The notes beneath the pieces were generated by a model, which was not told where the DNA came from, made no database searches, and saw only the letters and a program-made list of their open reading frames with translations. The position numbers and the translations under genes were made by a program. Source: Diphasiastrum complanatum (lineage: Eukaryota; Streptophyta; Lycopodiopsida; Lycopodiales; Lycopodiaceae). From it: a DNA stretch of 64,000 nucleotides. Within the stretch, counting starts at the first letter, position 1. Each line of letters opens with the position of its first letter. The stretch lies in assembly GCA_029204225.1 (NCBI GenBank), contig MU831997.1:28688-92687 (forward strand), written 5' to 3'. Shown one piece after another: positions 9,391-20,731 of the stretch.

Positions 9391-10896
9391 TTTATAAAAT
9401 TTGAAATATTATAAAATACATCATCTCTATAAAATATCAGCAATGAGTGTCCAACACTATTACATTTCAGACTTTTTCTTAGATCATAGACTACCTTAAG
9501 CTATGTGACAAATTTTACTTCTCAATAATCAACTATCAAACACATAATCAACTTGATTTCAAGGAACCATTGTTTCTCTTTAGGCTTGACTTCTTTAAAA
9601 GAAAAACTTGAATAAGTGGTTGACTTCTTAGAATTTTCTCAATCAAGAATGTCTAGAAGCATAATGATCATCTTTTTTAGTAACAAATGGTTATGATACT
9701 CAAAACTGAAGTTATGTTCAAGAATCGATGATGAATGTATGTAGAATCTTGTTTGCCTCTTTAAAACCCTCTTTTTTAATTTCAAAATTAGAGAAATATT
9801 ATCATGTGTCATTTTTTGTGTTCAGGATTGGATGCAAGAAAAACCACAAACAAATGATGACCATTCTTTAGACTGGATTAAAATCATTGTATTATCGTCC
9901 AAAAATTCTACATCAATTTGTTACTAGTCGTTACTTCAAATGGAAACAGAGCAAGGTATGCAAAGATTGTACATTACATTAGTTTCAAAATCGCATGAAT
10001 TAAAAAAGCACTTAGTTTCTTTGAGTTAGTTTCTTTATTCAGTCTACAAGAATGTGTAAGATGCTCATAACATATATTAGAGGTTTTTTGGTAAAAAATA
10101 ACTGTAGTTTTGAATACATGGCTTGAACCAATTGTAATTTGTTGATCTTCATTTAAAAAATCTTGTACCAAAGCTTCGGTGTGAAACATTCTAAACCCTA
10201 AACAATGATATAATTTGATGAACTGAGTTCATCAAGCTAAGTAGAAAAAATCTTAATTCTCGGCGAAGACTAACTTCTGTATCTCCCTACTTCTAAGGAT
10301 AAACTCTCAATTTTCAAGCCTCATTAGTTCCAACACAATATAAAATCATTTTTTTGATTCATCCTTATCATGTTTGGTTCGCTGCTTGGGCACTCAATGC
10401 ATATGTAGACGAGTCAACAAGGATCAACTTATTTTTGTCAAAGGTAACAAATATTCATTAAAAAATATGAAATTATTAATGTAATGTCCCCAATTTTCCT
10501 AAACAACCAAAAGTCTTATGATGTTTTCCTTTCGATGATTGAATTAGAATTGATTAGAACCTTTGTAAACTTTCCTTGACATAACTTGGGTTTACATAAA
10601 TTTATGATTATTACATATTTTGATAAACTAGGTTCATTGAATTGATTTTTACTACTAAAGAATAACACTATCGTGTTTCAATAAAAATGATTTTTTGGCG
10701 AACCTAGTTTGTCAAAAACACTAATTGTAAATGAATCTTCAGTTATGAAATTTTAGTGCTAGATGATGACATGCAGAATGAGTTCTACTACTGAAAATTT
10801 TCACTATCTTGCCCCATAAAAAGATTATCTTTGTGAACCTAGATCATGAATGTTGTAATTGTAAATGAATCTTCAACTATGAAAATTTAGTGATAG
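9391..10896. other. AT-rich stretch with no recognised feature
   Basis: About 1.5 kb of AT-rich sequence with short, unconvincing frames on both strands. It may contain introns or 5' exons of gene K, but I see no exon with recognisable content. Confidence 0.5.
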
Positions 10897-10961
10897 ATGT
10901 TGGCATGCTCAAATTGTTATATCATGAAAATTTCTAATAAGAGAATATCTTTACTTTTACA

Positions 10962-12420
10962 GGTGTTGTATATAAACGTATATGATGATGCTATTGAAGA
11001 TCCAAGTGAGGAGATCATTGAAGAAGCATTGATTCAAAACGAGGCAAAAAGACTTAAACGTCAAGATTGGATTGACAAGAAGGTAAAAGTTTTCAATGCA
11101 TGTTGTGAAATTGTCGTAGGAGAAGGGTACATTTTGCTTGTATTCTTGTATGAGGCAATTGACTTTGAGGAACTCGGTGACGACCACATGGGAATTACTA
11201 TAACGAAATGGTATGGGCTTGCTGATATTAGCACAATGAATGAGAAATCAGACTTGCTAAAATGGCCAATTGATCAAGTCACTTTAATGGATGGATCAAG
11301 ATTGAGGGGTTCAGAAACAACAAAATCCGACTTCTCAAATGATGATGAGCATAGTAGTGAAGAGTTAAACGCTACCTTTCTAATGGTCGGAGAAATGTAA
11401 CTCGACAGGGCAAAAAAAGGCCATATAACATGATTCATAGAAAAGCAAAAACTTCAAGCTGTTCAAGTGAAAAAAAGAGAGAAGCCAAGTGCTCATTGGA
11501 AGCAATTCAAAAAGTGGCATCCATAAATTGTTGTAAGCGACAATGTTGTCAACTTATGAGTCGTGACAAGATTCACGATGCACGAAAGCAATATTGGGGT
11601 CAAAGTTTTGAAAACAGGGTGACATATGTGTATGACATGTTACAAACTACACATAATGTAAGTGGATCAAGATGCGCATACATGATGTTTCAAAGAGAGC
11701 CAATTTGTAGTGTAGCATGGTACAAAATCCATGGATTGCCAAAAGCTTCATTTTATAGGTACAAGGCATCCTACAATTAAAGGTCCAGAAAGTCAATACA
11801 TGGCAATGCACAAATTATTGGACGAGCTTGGAAACATGTTGAAATGGCCTTGGCTATAATAGATGCATTTGTGGAAAATAACGCTGACAAAAATAGAACT
11901 ACAAAGACGGGAGAAAGACATGTTCAACTTGTAACTCCTGCTATTTACAAACAACAAGATATATTGAGAGAGGTCAATGATACACTAAATAATATGGGCT
12001 TCAAATTTGTATCACCTTTTACATTTAGCTGGTATTGGAGGACACGCTATAAGCATGTGAGTTTGTCACAAACTAGCACATTCTCTAAATGTGACACTTG
12101 CACAAACATCAAGCTGAACTCGAATCTACCAAGGTGGAGACTGAGAGAAATAAGCTATTCAAAGAAATAAAGAGACACATGCTTGAACAAATGACTTGCA
12201 GAAACTTGTACTATGCATGGAGATTGAAGTCAGAAAGAGAACTAGAGCATTACATGTGCATGATTCATGACAAAATGGATCAAAATAAGACAAGTCTTTT
12301 ACGAATACAACCAACTCCCAAGTCCTTGAATAAATTTTTTCAATTACCTGTGTCACTCACTGGTATGCTAACACACGGCCATGGAGGTAACACTTATGGT
12401 CATTTTGCTACAAGCTTTTG
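10962..12420 (+). pseudogene. Gene K: transposase-like gene, frameshifted and 3'-truncated
   Basis: A candidate intron acceptor (CTTTTACAG, 10953-10961) starts the first exon-like frame (to 11400): acidic, with FNACCEIVV and TKWYGLADI. A frame change near 11380 leads to 11430-11780: a Cys-rich KVASINCCKRQCCQ, then WGQSFENRVTYVYDML, ICSVAWYKIHGL and SFYRYK. A further frame (11844-12150) has SKCDTCTNI, a zinc-type C-x2-C; another (12098-12420) has MCMIHDKMDQNKT and LTGMLTHGHGG. The order Cys cluster, R/Y-rich helix block, C-x2-C and then an (I/L)-H-D-x-M-D block matches uncharacterised transposase-like proteins found across eukaryotes; the Asp in IHDKMD may be catalytic (inference). No C-terminal part is present: the sequence runs into a 38-bp repeat. 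I do not know a family name for it. Confidence 0.6.
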
Positions 12421-12483
12421 GCCAAGTGGTCCAAACTTCACAATTGGTTTGGCTTTTGGCCAAGTGGTCCAAAACTTCACAAT
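12415..12483 (+). repeat. 38-bp tandem duplication at the broken end of gene K
   Basis: CTTTTGGCCAAGTGGTCCAA occurs at 12415 and 12453. It marks where the K reading frame loses its coding character. Confidence 0.8.
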
Positions 12484-12859
12484 CTTTTTTTATATCACCA
12501 AACCATGTTTTTAGCCAATAGCAATTTGACATATTCACCTTCTTTAATTCCAAGGAGTTGGCTATGAACGTAAGATTGATGGCATGTTAATTTTGAGAAT
12601 GTTAGTTTTAACAAGGGACGTTCATGAAAAACCATGACATGGCACCCTACACTAAGCGAGCTTACACTGAGCGATTTTTATCAAGATAAGGAAATGGTAT
12701 AGTACAGCGTGCTGCAGCTCTCCAAGCCACACAAGCAAGAGTACTGTTCATGCCACACTTAAGTGTACGACTCTAGTTAATAGATCGCAAATGCGAGTAC
12801 GCGGAAGGTAGCTATCCTTCACTCGTCTGTCAGAGGAGTTGCATCATGTCACGTTCATA

Positions 12860-12867
12860 CTATATAC
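12860..12867 (+). promoter_or_regulatory. Possible TATA box of the COMT gene
   Basis: CTATATAC about 310 bp before the chosen start codon. A heat-shock-element-like TTCTAGAAGCGTC follows at about 12900-12912. Both are guesses from short motifs. Confidence 0.3.
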
Positions 12868-12996
12868 ATCAGCACCTTTCTTCTTTTCAGCGTATCAGTT
12901 TCTAGAAGCGTCTCATGAGTCTACGAAGCAGTATATTACTAGCATAGCATTGTTATGCTTTAGACCTTACACACAATTGTGATATCAAGATGGAAT

Positions 12997-13175
12997 GCAT
13001 AGTTCTGAGCTAGAAACAATTGTGGGCTGCTACTTTTGAATTGAGAGAGGATTGAGAGAGTAATGTACGTTGCATTGTGAGTTGGTAGCAGTAGATTGCA
13101 TAGTTGTGAGCTAGAAATAATTGTGTGCTGCCAATTTTGGATTGAGAGAGTATCGTACATTGCATTGCAAAAGAT
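12997..13175 (+). repeat. 101-bp tandem duplication spanning the 5' end of the COMT gene
   Basis: GCATAGTT-TGAGCTAGAAA starts at 12997 and again at 13098; both copies run on through ATTGAGAGAG to a GTACRTTGCATTG block. The second copy ends at the likely start codon (13174) and carries an upstream in-frame ATG at 13096. Confidence 0.85.
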
Positions 13176-14030
13176 GTTGAATCTGTTGCCAGAGGGGATG
13201 GTGAGAATACTCTCCTATATCAAGGCAACAACCAGTCCCAGCTTCTATCTCAAAGGACAAGTAGGAGATGGCCGAGAGAAGGCGCTTCTGGAGTACGTGC
13301 TTCAGCACGCAGATGAGCGCAACCCTCAGTCTGTGCTACGAGTCATTGACAAATTCGCTCAGCGTACTTGGTTCATGAACGTGGGTGATGAGAAGGGACA
13401 GATCCTCGATATCACAGTGAAGAATAGGAAACCGGGAGCTGTGTTGGAGCTAGGAGCATACTGTGGATATTCAGCCATCAGGATTGCATCCCAGCTGAAG
13501 GAGCCTGAGAGTATGCTCATCAGCTTGGAGATGAACCCACACAATGCTGTCATTGCCAGAAAAATGATCGAATTCGCAGGTGAGATCTTCGTCCTCTTCA
13601 GTGAATCAGTTTTTATAGCTTTCTTGATTGATTATGTCATTGGCTGATCTACTTTGCTACAAGCTGTTGTTTTCTCATAGGATTATCTTCAAAGGTGCAA
13701 GTGGTAGAAGGAATAGTGAGCACGCGCATTGAAGAGCTTAGGAAAATATTGCAAGAGATGGGTGCTCAGTATTTTGATCTGGTGTTTATTGACCACGACA
13801 AGAGGGCTTATCTAAGCGATATGCTACTTCTCAAGGAATCAGGGCTCATCGGCATAGGGACGGTACTGGTTGCTGATAACATGAAAATTCCTGGATCTCC
13901 TGCATATCTAAAATATCTCAAGTCTCATGCTAAAGAATTACCTACCGTAGAACACAAATGCAGGCTGGAATACCTTAGCTGGCTGCCTGATAAGGTCACA
14001 GTTTCAACATGGATTACATCTGAGAAGTAA
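13174..14030 (+). CDS. COMT: Catechol O-methyltransferase, animal type, two exons
   Basis: Transfers a methyl group from S-adenosylmethionine to a catechol hydroxyl, Mg-dependent. Exon 1 is 13174-13579, the intron 13580-13680 (GTGAGA...CATAG), exon 2 13681-14030; spliced it gives 251 residues. The family fold is visible in order: WFMNVGDEKG (66-75, lid and active-site entry), the SAM glycine motif LELGAYCGYS (91-100), LEMNP with the ribose-binding acid E119, metal ligand D173 and catalytic K176 in FIDHDKRAYL, DN at 201-202 (remaining metal ligands), and E232 in LEYL. All key residues are present, so the enzyme is probably active. An in-frame ATG at 13096 would add 26 residues, but that stretch is part of a tandem duplication and no family block starts there, so I chose 13174. 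No obvious N-terminal anchor, so probably soluble. Neighbours are all repeats. It differs from the usual plant phenylpropanoid COMT and CCoAOMT families. Confidence 0.88.
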
Positions 14031-14474
14031 ATTGATGCTGAATTCCGAAGCAACTCTTCCTATTCTCTTCCAGTACATTACAACATTATCTACAGCTTTG
14101 GAAAAGATATTATGTAAATAACATTTGTTGGACGGTTGAATTGTGCTCGGATACTATGAGACTGGAGCCTGTTAAATAATATGTATCAGAGTAGAATTGC
14201 AGATTATAGAACTGCAACCACTCGTGATGTAAACCTTTTTCAAGCAATGCTGGTTTAGTTAAAATTAGTATCATTCAGGGTTGGTACGTGTAAAGTATGA
14301 ACGTGATCTATAGCTTTCAAGCAATTGCACATCATAGATTAAATGGGATGATGAATCTATTGGTGAATAGCAATTAGTCAGGACGTTACAATACTACATT
14401 ACTAACTGTTTGCGGGGACATGCTCTTAATTACAGCCATTCATACATTCTGCTCCAAGCAGCACAGTCCTTCTC
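14031..14474. other. 3' flank of the COMT gene
   Basis: AT-rich; probably contains the 3' UTR. Near-consensus poly(A) hexamers (for example AATAAT near 14176) but no clear AATAAA. No other gene seen. Confidence 0.4.
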
Positions 14475-14604
14475 GTAGTTGATGTACTGTACATGATCAC
14501 ATGGTTGGTCTTGTGGGCTTTTTGCAGGCATCTAATGTGGTAGTTGATGTACTGTTCATGATCACATGGTTGGTCTTGTGGGCTTTTTGGAGGCATCTAC
14601 TGCG
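14475..14604 (+). repeat. 65-bp tandem duplication
   Basis: GTAGTTGATGTACTGT at 14475 recurs at 14540; both copies end in GGAGGCATCTA or GCAGGCATCTA. The two are nearly identical, so the duplication is recent. Confidence 0.9.
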
Positions 14605-14617
14605 TTGTGCTTAGGTG

Positions 14618-14893
14618 TCTTTTGTATTTTGGGACCACCTCGAGGAGCATAATGTCCATCCCATTTTCTATTTCATAAGAATCTCTCATTCTCTCTACGG
14701 AATGCACGTTCTCTTTCCTCTCTTCGGTGGAATGCACGTTATCTCTTCGGTGTAATGCGCATGTGCTATGTGGCAGCCTGTCATTGGGTGTCCACATCCA
14801 CATTCTACCACAATTGTACGGCCCGAAAAAAAAATTGTCCACATGTGCGGTAAAGCCATATCGCCCAGGAGAAAAAAAAAATTAGTGCACGAG
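14618..14893 (+). repeat. Dispersed repeat X, copy 1, left part
   Basis: Similar in order to 24720-25100: a TTGTATTT-GG start, a mid part with TGTGGCARCCTRTCATTGG, a CCACATTC block, then GGTCCAC-like and CAGGAGA blocks. It is cut at about 14893 by element G2; the remainder resumes at 24397. No coding sequence. Class unknown. Confidence 0.65.
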
Positions 14894-14899
14894 TACTTC

Positions 14900-16129
14900 C
14901 ATTTGTAAAGCTACCTTTACAAGCTTTACTTCCGACGCCACTGGCACCATCATTGCCCCGGCGCCAGCAGCGCCACTGTTGCTTCCGACGTCGTCGACGC
15001 CGGCGCCGCTCTCGGCGCCACTGTGACCAGAATTCAGTCGGCGCCAAATTCTTATGGTTGAAAATCTTTGATCGGGTCTAGCGAAGTTCAGAGAGCTCAG
15101 ATCGATGTACAATCACCTCACATGATCTAGACATGATTAAAGGAAGCTTGAGGATCAATAAATTCTAGAGAAAACGATTTTTTAGAGAGAGAAAATTTTA
15201 GAGAGAGAAAACATGCTTTACCAACTTGGGTAGAGTACTTGGTATGAGAGGAGGTGGCAACAATACTATAGGGGAGTGCGGGTTGCGACTCAGGGCGAGC
15301 TCCAACCAAGTCTCAGCCTTTCTTGCTGGAATGTTGTCCTGGCGCCCGCCTTGACATGCCAGCGCCCCGGAGACTAGGGTCAGTCACACACTTGAAATGT
15401 AACCTTCTCAGATTTATCAATAAAGTGAGATTTTCCTCAAACTGACTCTGATTACCTTCTAGGTTTCAGTGTTTGGTAAAAGCGCCTGTTGTAAGGCCGC
15501 TTCAAACTTTTTGATCTGACACATAGTTGAGGGTCGTATCTTGGGATGTCAGCAGTACGTCGTCGGGACCATTCGGTCCGTGGTGCTAGCGGTATGCTGT
15601 CGGGACCATTTGGTCCAGGAACTGGTTGTCTCCATATAGGTCGCAGCTTGTGGTTCTGAGTGTTCCTTGCATGAACGTGAATGAGTTAAGCTCTTGGGGA
15701 ACGAGCTCTAACTTGTCGACTGAGTTGGATGGCTTGCTTGGGTGGAAGTTACCTATTAAGAGCTGTCCAGTCTGGCGTGGCGCCAGGGTGGCTTCCAACG
15801 CTCGTGACGAAGCTTTCAGTTGGTTAAGTCTGATACAAGTCAGACCACTCGCTTGGAATGGATGTTACTCGTTTGTAACGAAGCTTCGAGTTGGTTAAGT
15901 TTGATGTATGTCGGACGACTTGCTTGGAGGGAAGTCACCCACATTGGGACCCCGATCTGGCATGGTGCCAGGTTGGATCTCAATGTTGGTTTTCGAACTT
16001 CAAGTTGGTTAAGTCTGATCGTGGTTGGCGAGTTGGCTGCTTGTATGCCAAGTGGGTTCGAACGGCAAGAGTTGAAGGCTGAAAAGCTAAGTTGTGGTTC
16101 TCGGCTCCCTTTGAGATGCCTGCGCTACA
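14900..16129 (+). repeat. G2 5' LTR
   Basis: Pairs with 18627-19100 plus 23654-24396. It ends in GCTACA at 16129. Rich in GGCGCC/CCAGCGCC blocks near the start; contains AATAAAGTG near 15419, a candidate poly(A) signal. The first few bases differ from the TGTTGTAAAG start of the 3' copy. Confidence 0.88.
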
Positions 16130-16131
16130 TG

Positions 16132-16144
16132 TGGTATCAGAGCC
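16132..16144 (+). other. Primer binding site of G2
   Basis: TGGTATCAGAGCC two bases after the LTR end; complementary to initiator Met tRNA. The same site and spacing occur in G1. Confidence 0.92.
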
Positions 16145-16920
16145 GATTGGTCGGTCAGCTATGCGGATCTCACGGAAATGGCCATTGTTTGGGGTTCATC
16201 AGGACAACTGTTGTGCAAGGTGTTGCCCACAGTGTAAGCACGGGTGCGTGCACGATCGTGATGGTCGGCAGAACGAGGAACTTGATGAGTCAAGGTGCTA
16301 CTCTTGAGGTGTAAGCACGGTCAGTTCTCGCGGTTCGGGCCTGGTGCTGTCTACACGTAGGACAGATGAGGCAGTGTGCTGCCATTAGATTTTCTGTAAG
16401 CACGGTCTGTGCCTTGTGGGGTGCGGGGTGACATATTCGCGATAGCCGCCGCTCGTTTAGCTATAAGGGCTATCGACCAAATTTGGTGGGGGCGTTATTG
16501 AGGCAATGTGCTGCCTAACGGTGAAAGCACGGGTGGTCCACGATCGGAGTGGTATGCTGCTGATCGTTTAGCTATAAGGGCTATCGACTAGATTTGGTGG
16601 GAGCGTTACTGAGGCATTGTGCTGCCTAGCAGTGAAAGCACGGGTGCATCCACGGTCGGGGGGGTATATCGAGAATAGCTGCCGATCGTTTAGCTATAAG
16701 GGCTATCGACCAGATTTGATGGGGCGTGACTGAGGCAATGTGCTACTTAATGGTGAAAGCACGGATAGTTGGATGAGTGTCCTCTGTGGGCTGATTCTGT
16801 GATCGATCTGTATGGGTGCGGCCAGGAAAAGGTCCTTTGGCAGGGCTATCTCAAAGAGGGACCTGTCTTTGTTACCTGTTAGTAAACTTGTCTGAGTGTC
16901 TTGCTTGTATGTATTCATGG
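16145..16920 (+). repeat. G2 leader with tandemly amplified 111-122 bp units
   Basis: GTTTAGCTATAAGGGCTATC occurs at 16455, 16566 and 16688, each followed by GAGGCAWTGTGCTRC and GTGAAAGCACGG blocks. The same leader occurs in G1 with a single copy (near 20386). Each unit can pair an ATAGC half with the GGCTAT half as a short hairpin. Position right after the primer site suggests a packaging or dimerisation region (inference). Confidence 0.8.
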
Positions 16921-18612
16921 TGAGTCTTAGTAGTCATGCTTTGCCTGATTTGCATGATTGCTTGTGATACAAGGAGCTGATGACTCGAGAAGGAACCTTT
17001 CTTTTGAAGGATGATACCATCAAACAAAGAGGATTAGAAAATTTGTGGGGCGGATTTGCAGTTCAAGTACTAGCACGTGAATGACAATGAAATGACTCTA
17101 TGTTTTCAAAGGAGGGATGGCTAGCCTGTTACTTGGGTTAGTTTCATTTGTGACAACGCCCACCAGACGCAAGCAAAAAGTCAAAAGTTGAAATGGCAAT
17201 TTCAGGGGAGATCTTATATGGAGCAGTTGGTCTTCATTTGGGATGGCTATCTTCGAAACTGAAACTCACTGAGCATGGGTGACATCCAGTATTAGTTGGA
17301 TTTTTCCTCAAAGAGGAAAAGACTAGGATCCTCTTCAGAGATTCGCAACAAGTTGGATCAAGCCATAATCCTAGCAAATGGGAAGTAAAGTGCCGGAAAG
17401 GCTTTTTGTTTGAGAACTCTACTCTAAGTTCGATCAGCTGATTTTATAAGCGGAGGGGAACTATCACACACACCTCTCCCTTGGGGCAAATTTTGGATGA
17501 AAGTTGATCAAAACGGGAGCAAATTCAAGGTGACCTAGCCATACTCACACGAGGAGACTGGCGAACTTTGGACCTAATAAGTTGACAAGTTTTTGTTGTG
17601 GAAAGGAAAGCTTGTTATAGGCTTTCTCTGGACCAGCAATGATGAGGAGACATAATGAGTACACTGACTTGTGTTATGTGTAAAGCAACTGATCAATGAA
17701 GGAACTGTGAAAGTTGAGTCTTGCACGAGAGACTTGGTACTTCGAACGGACGCTATGGGACAGTTCGTATTGAAATTGGACTAGTGCAAACTCTGGGTGC
17801 ATGTGTCTGATTCAAAGAGAGCTACTTGAAGCCAAGCTAGATATACACTTCTTGTTTTGACTGTGAGGCAACTGACCAGTGATGGAATTGTGAAAGTCAA
17901 GTTTTGCGCAATGGACATGGTGCTTCAAACAAATGTGAAGAGATAGTTCGTATGCGGATCAAACTGGTGCAATCCCTTGGCTCTCCACGAGATCAATTGT
18001 TACATTTGGGCTGATTCAGAGACAGCTACTTCAAGCTAAGTGAGAGGTGCGTTGCGAAGTACTCAATCTTTGCCTACCTTAAAGAGCCAAAAAGGAAAAG
18101 TATCAAGATCAGGCTGGGACAAGGAGAGAAATAAATGTGCAAAAGCAACAAGGCACGGAGTGGACCATAAAGTGGGCAATCAAACGATAAATCCTTTGGC
18201 TCAGGGAGCCCTGATACCTGTGCGGAACTAATCAAATCTGGATCTCAGGGAGCTCAACACAAAGTGCATCAAGGACAAATCAAGAGCTCAAAGGAGTTCC
18301 AAAGTCAAAAAGACAGAAGTGATAGGGGCGAAGATTTCACAAAAGAAACCTCTGTCACCAGTTAATAAGGTTCTTGGGTTTTACGTAAGTGATATGAAAT
18401 TTACGCTTTTCCCAGACAAAGTGATATTTTCAAGTTATGTAATTTTTCAATACAAAGAGCTGAGCCTCCGACTTGTGGTGTGCCAGTTACCATGTTAATA
18501 AAAAGTGGCCAGTAAATTGAGTATTGTGCCAAGTAGCTTAAATGTATAGTTATTTTTAATTGGGAGACACCTTTACTTTAATCTGATATTTGATGAGGAC
18601 ATCAGATTTTGT
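16921..18612 (+). other. G2 interior, non-coding
   Basis: No gag, protease, RT, RNase H or integrase motif in any frame that I can see. It contains a diverged tandem duplication of about 183 bp (GCAACTGAYCARTGA at 17685 and 17868). Confidence 0.7.
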
Positions 18613-18626
18613 AAAGGTGGGGTGGA
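18613..18626 (+). other. Polypurine tract of G2
   Basis: AAAGGTGGGGTGGA just before the TGTTGTAAAG start of the 3' LTR. Confidence 0.75.
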
Positions 18627-19100
18627 TGTTGTAAAGCTATCTTTGCAAGCTTTACTTCCAGTGCCACTAGCGCTAGCATTGCCCCAGCGCCATCAGCGCC
18701 ACTGCTGCTCCCGGCGCCCCTCCCGACTCCCCTCCCGGCGCCACTGTGACTAGAATCCAGCCGGCGCCAAGTTCCTATGACTGAAAATCTTTGATCGGTT
18801 CTAGCGAAGTCCAGAGAGCTCAGATCGATGTGCAATCACCTGACACGATCTAGGCATGATTAAAGGAAGCCCGAGGATCAATAGATTCTAGAGAGAGAAA
18901 ATACTAGAGAGAGAAAACGTGCTTTACCAGCCTGGGTAGAGTACTTGGTATGAGGAGAGATGGCGAATCCCACCAATACTATAGAGGAGTGCGGGTTGCG
19001 ACTCAGGGAGAGCTCCAACCAAGTCTCAGCCTCCCTTGCTGGAATGTTAACCTGGCGCCCGCCTTGGCATGCCAGCGCCCCGGAGACTAGAGTCGGTCAC
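18627..19100 (+). repeat. G2 3' LTR, left part
   Basis: Begins TGTTGTAAAGCT and follows the 5' LTR to CGGTCAC, where G1 is inserted. The continuation is at 23654. Confidence 0.9.
19096..19100 (+). other. Target-site duplication of G1, left copy
   Basis: GTCAC, repeated at 23649-23653. Removing G1 and one copy restores the LTR of G2 as seen at 15370-15390. Confidence 0.9.
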
Positions 19101-19984
19101 TGTTGTAAAGCTGACTCAAATGCACCCAATGTGCCCTGTAAGACTCTAAGGGGTGACGCTCCCTATGGTCCCAAAGCAAGTTAGAAAGTCAAGGACTGAG
19201 CCTCCGACCTATGGTGAGCCAGTCAAGTAGTCACAAGTCATGAGCAAGCTCTGGAGCTCGAGTCAAGGCCTAGTGAGGAGTCAAGTTGATTCTGCTGCCG
19301 GGACGGCTCCCAGGACCCATGTCCGAGAGCCAGACAGATTCTGCCAGGCTTGCCAGGCTTAATCAGCAAAATAAATACTAAGTCCAGAAAAGCGTGCTTT
19401 ACCAGAAAGCACTATATTCCAGGACAAAGGGGGCGCGCCGAATCACACCAGAACTATAGGGGGAGTTCGACAGACAGAAACTTGGGCAGCTCAACCAGCG
19501 CTAGGAATCCAGTCGCCAGGTCTTAGCTTCCTCTACCAGCACGAGCCAGGCACAATGCCCAGCACGTGCTGGTGGCCCCGAGACCAGTCAGTCTATGTAT
19601 GAATGTAACCTCTTCCAAATCTGATAAAGTTGATCCTTGGGGATGATTACCATTTCGGTTTCACCTCCGGGACTGGTCCAAGTGGAAGGACCCTTACTAC
19701 AATCTTTTTGAGTCGTCGGCATCAAAGGGACCACGTCACCGACGTGTGACTTGCCGCTATGCCAATTGGTTAGTTTGGCGACCACTATGCCTTTGGTTAC
19801 CTTTTGGGGACGGATTCTGAGTTGGCTTTTGGGTTGGTTGGGATTCCAGTTTTCTTAAGTCTGTTAAGCTTGTTACGTTTCTAAGTTGGCTTTTACGTAA
19901 GTGCATGATGGATTAATGTTAGACTGAAGCGCATGTTGGGGAAACTGCTCAAGTTTCAACGCCCTTTGATGCACCGGCGCAACA
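19101..19984 (+). repeat. G1 5' LTR
   Basis: TGTTGTAAAGCT...GCGCAACA, 884 bp. An AATAAA lies near 19370 within an AAAATAAATACT stretch. Shares its first dozen bases with the LTR of G2, suggesting related families. Confidence 0.92.
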
Positions 19985-19986
19985 TG

Positions 19987-19999
19987 TGGTATCAGAGCC
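19987..19999 (+). other. Primer binding site of G1
   Basis: TGGTATCAGAGCC two bases after the LTR, as in G2. Confidence 0.92.
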
Positions 20000-20731
20000 G
20001 ACTAGCCGGTCAGCTACACAAATCTCACAGGGAGGACCACTTTTTGGGATTTGTCAAGACAACCGTTGTGCAAGGTGTTGCTCACAGTGTAAGCATGGGT
20101 GCGTCCACGGTCGGGGTGGTCAGCAGAACGGGGGACTTGATGAGTCAATGTGTTGCCCTTGAGGTGTAAGCACGATCAGTTCTCGCGGTTCGGGCTTGGC
20201 GCCGTCTGCACGTAGGACAGATGAGACAAAGTGCTGCCTAGGTAGGTGAAAGCATGGTCTGTGCCTTGTGGGGTGCGGGGTGACATATTCGAACTGTACG
20301 GGTTAACCATTGATACAAAGATGTTGTTCGAATTCGGGTGTAAAGCACGGGTGTGTCCACGATCGGGGTGGTATGCTGCTGATCGTTTAGCTATAAGGGC
20401 TATCGACCAGATGTGGTGGGGCGTGACTGAGGCAATGTGTTGCTTAATGGTGAAAGCACGGATGGTTTGATGGATATTTCCCATGGGATAATTCTGTGAT
20501 GGATTTGCATGGGCGCAGCTAGGCAAAGATCCTATGTCCGGTCTCAAGGGGGATGTGACTTGAGAGGGATCCTCTGGGTCTGCTTTGGTTGGTATGTTTG
20601 TTTGTTGTGTGCTTGCCCGGACCTGAATAATCCCTGATTCCTACTTGGTTCTCCGGTGATTTGATCATGCTCATTTGAAGAGGAGATACTTTTTTTATTG
20701 AAGCAGACTTAATAAAAAAGGAAAGAAAGCT
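20000..20731 (+). other. Leader of G1
   Basis: Homologous to the G2 leader (16145-16920), with one copy of the unit that G2 has amplified. No coding sequence. Confidence 0.75.

Noticed and set aside
12900-12912. Heat-shock element before COMT
   Set aside because: One imperfect triple motif only; kept as a remark, not as a feature.
14597-15112. Arg-rich and Gly/Ala-rich minus-strand frames
   Set aside because: They arise from GC-rich GGCGCC blocks at the start of the G2 LTR.
15586-16314. Several frames of 60-164 codons in the G2 LTR
   Set aside because: They lie in an LTR and are not kept in the paired LTR at 23654-24396.
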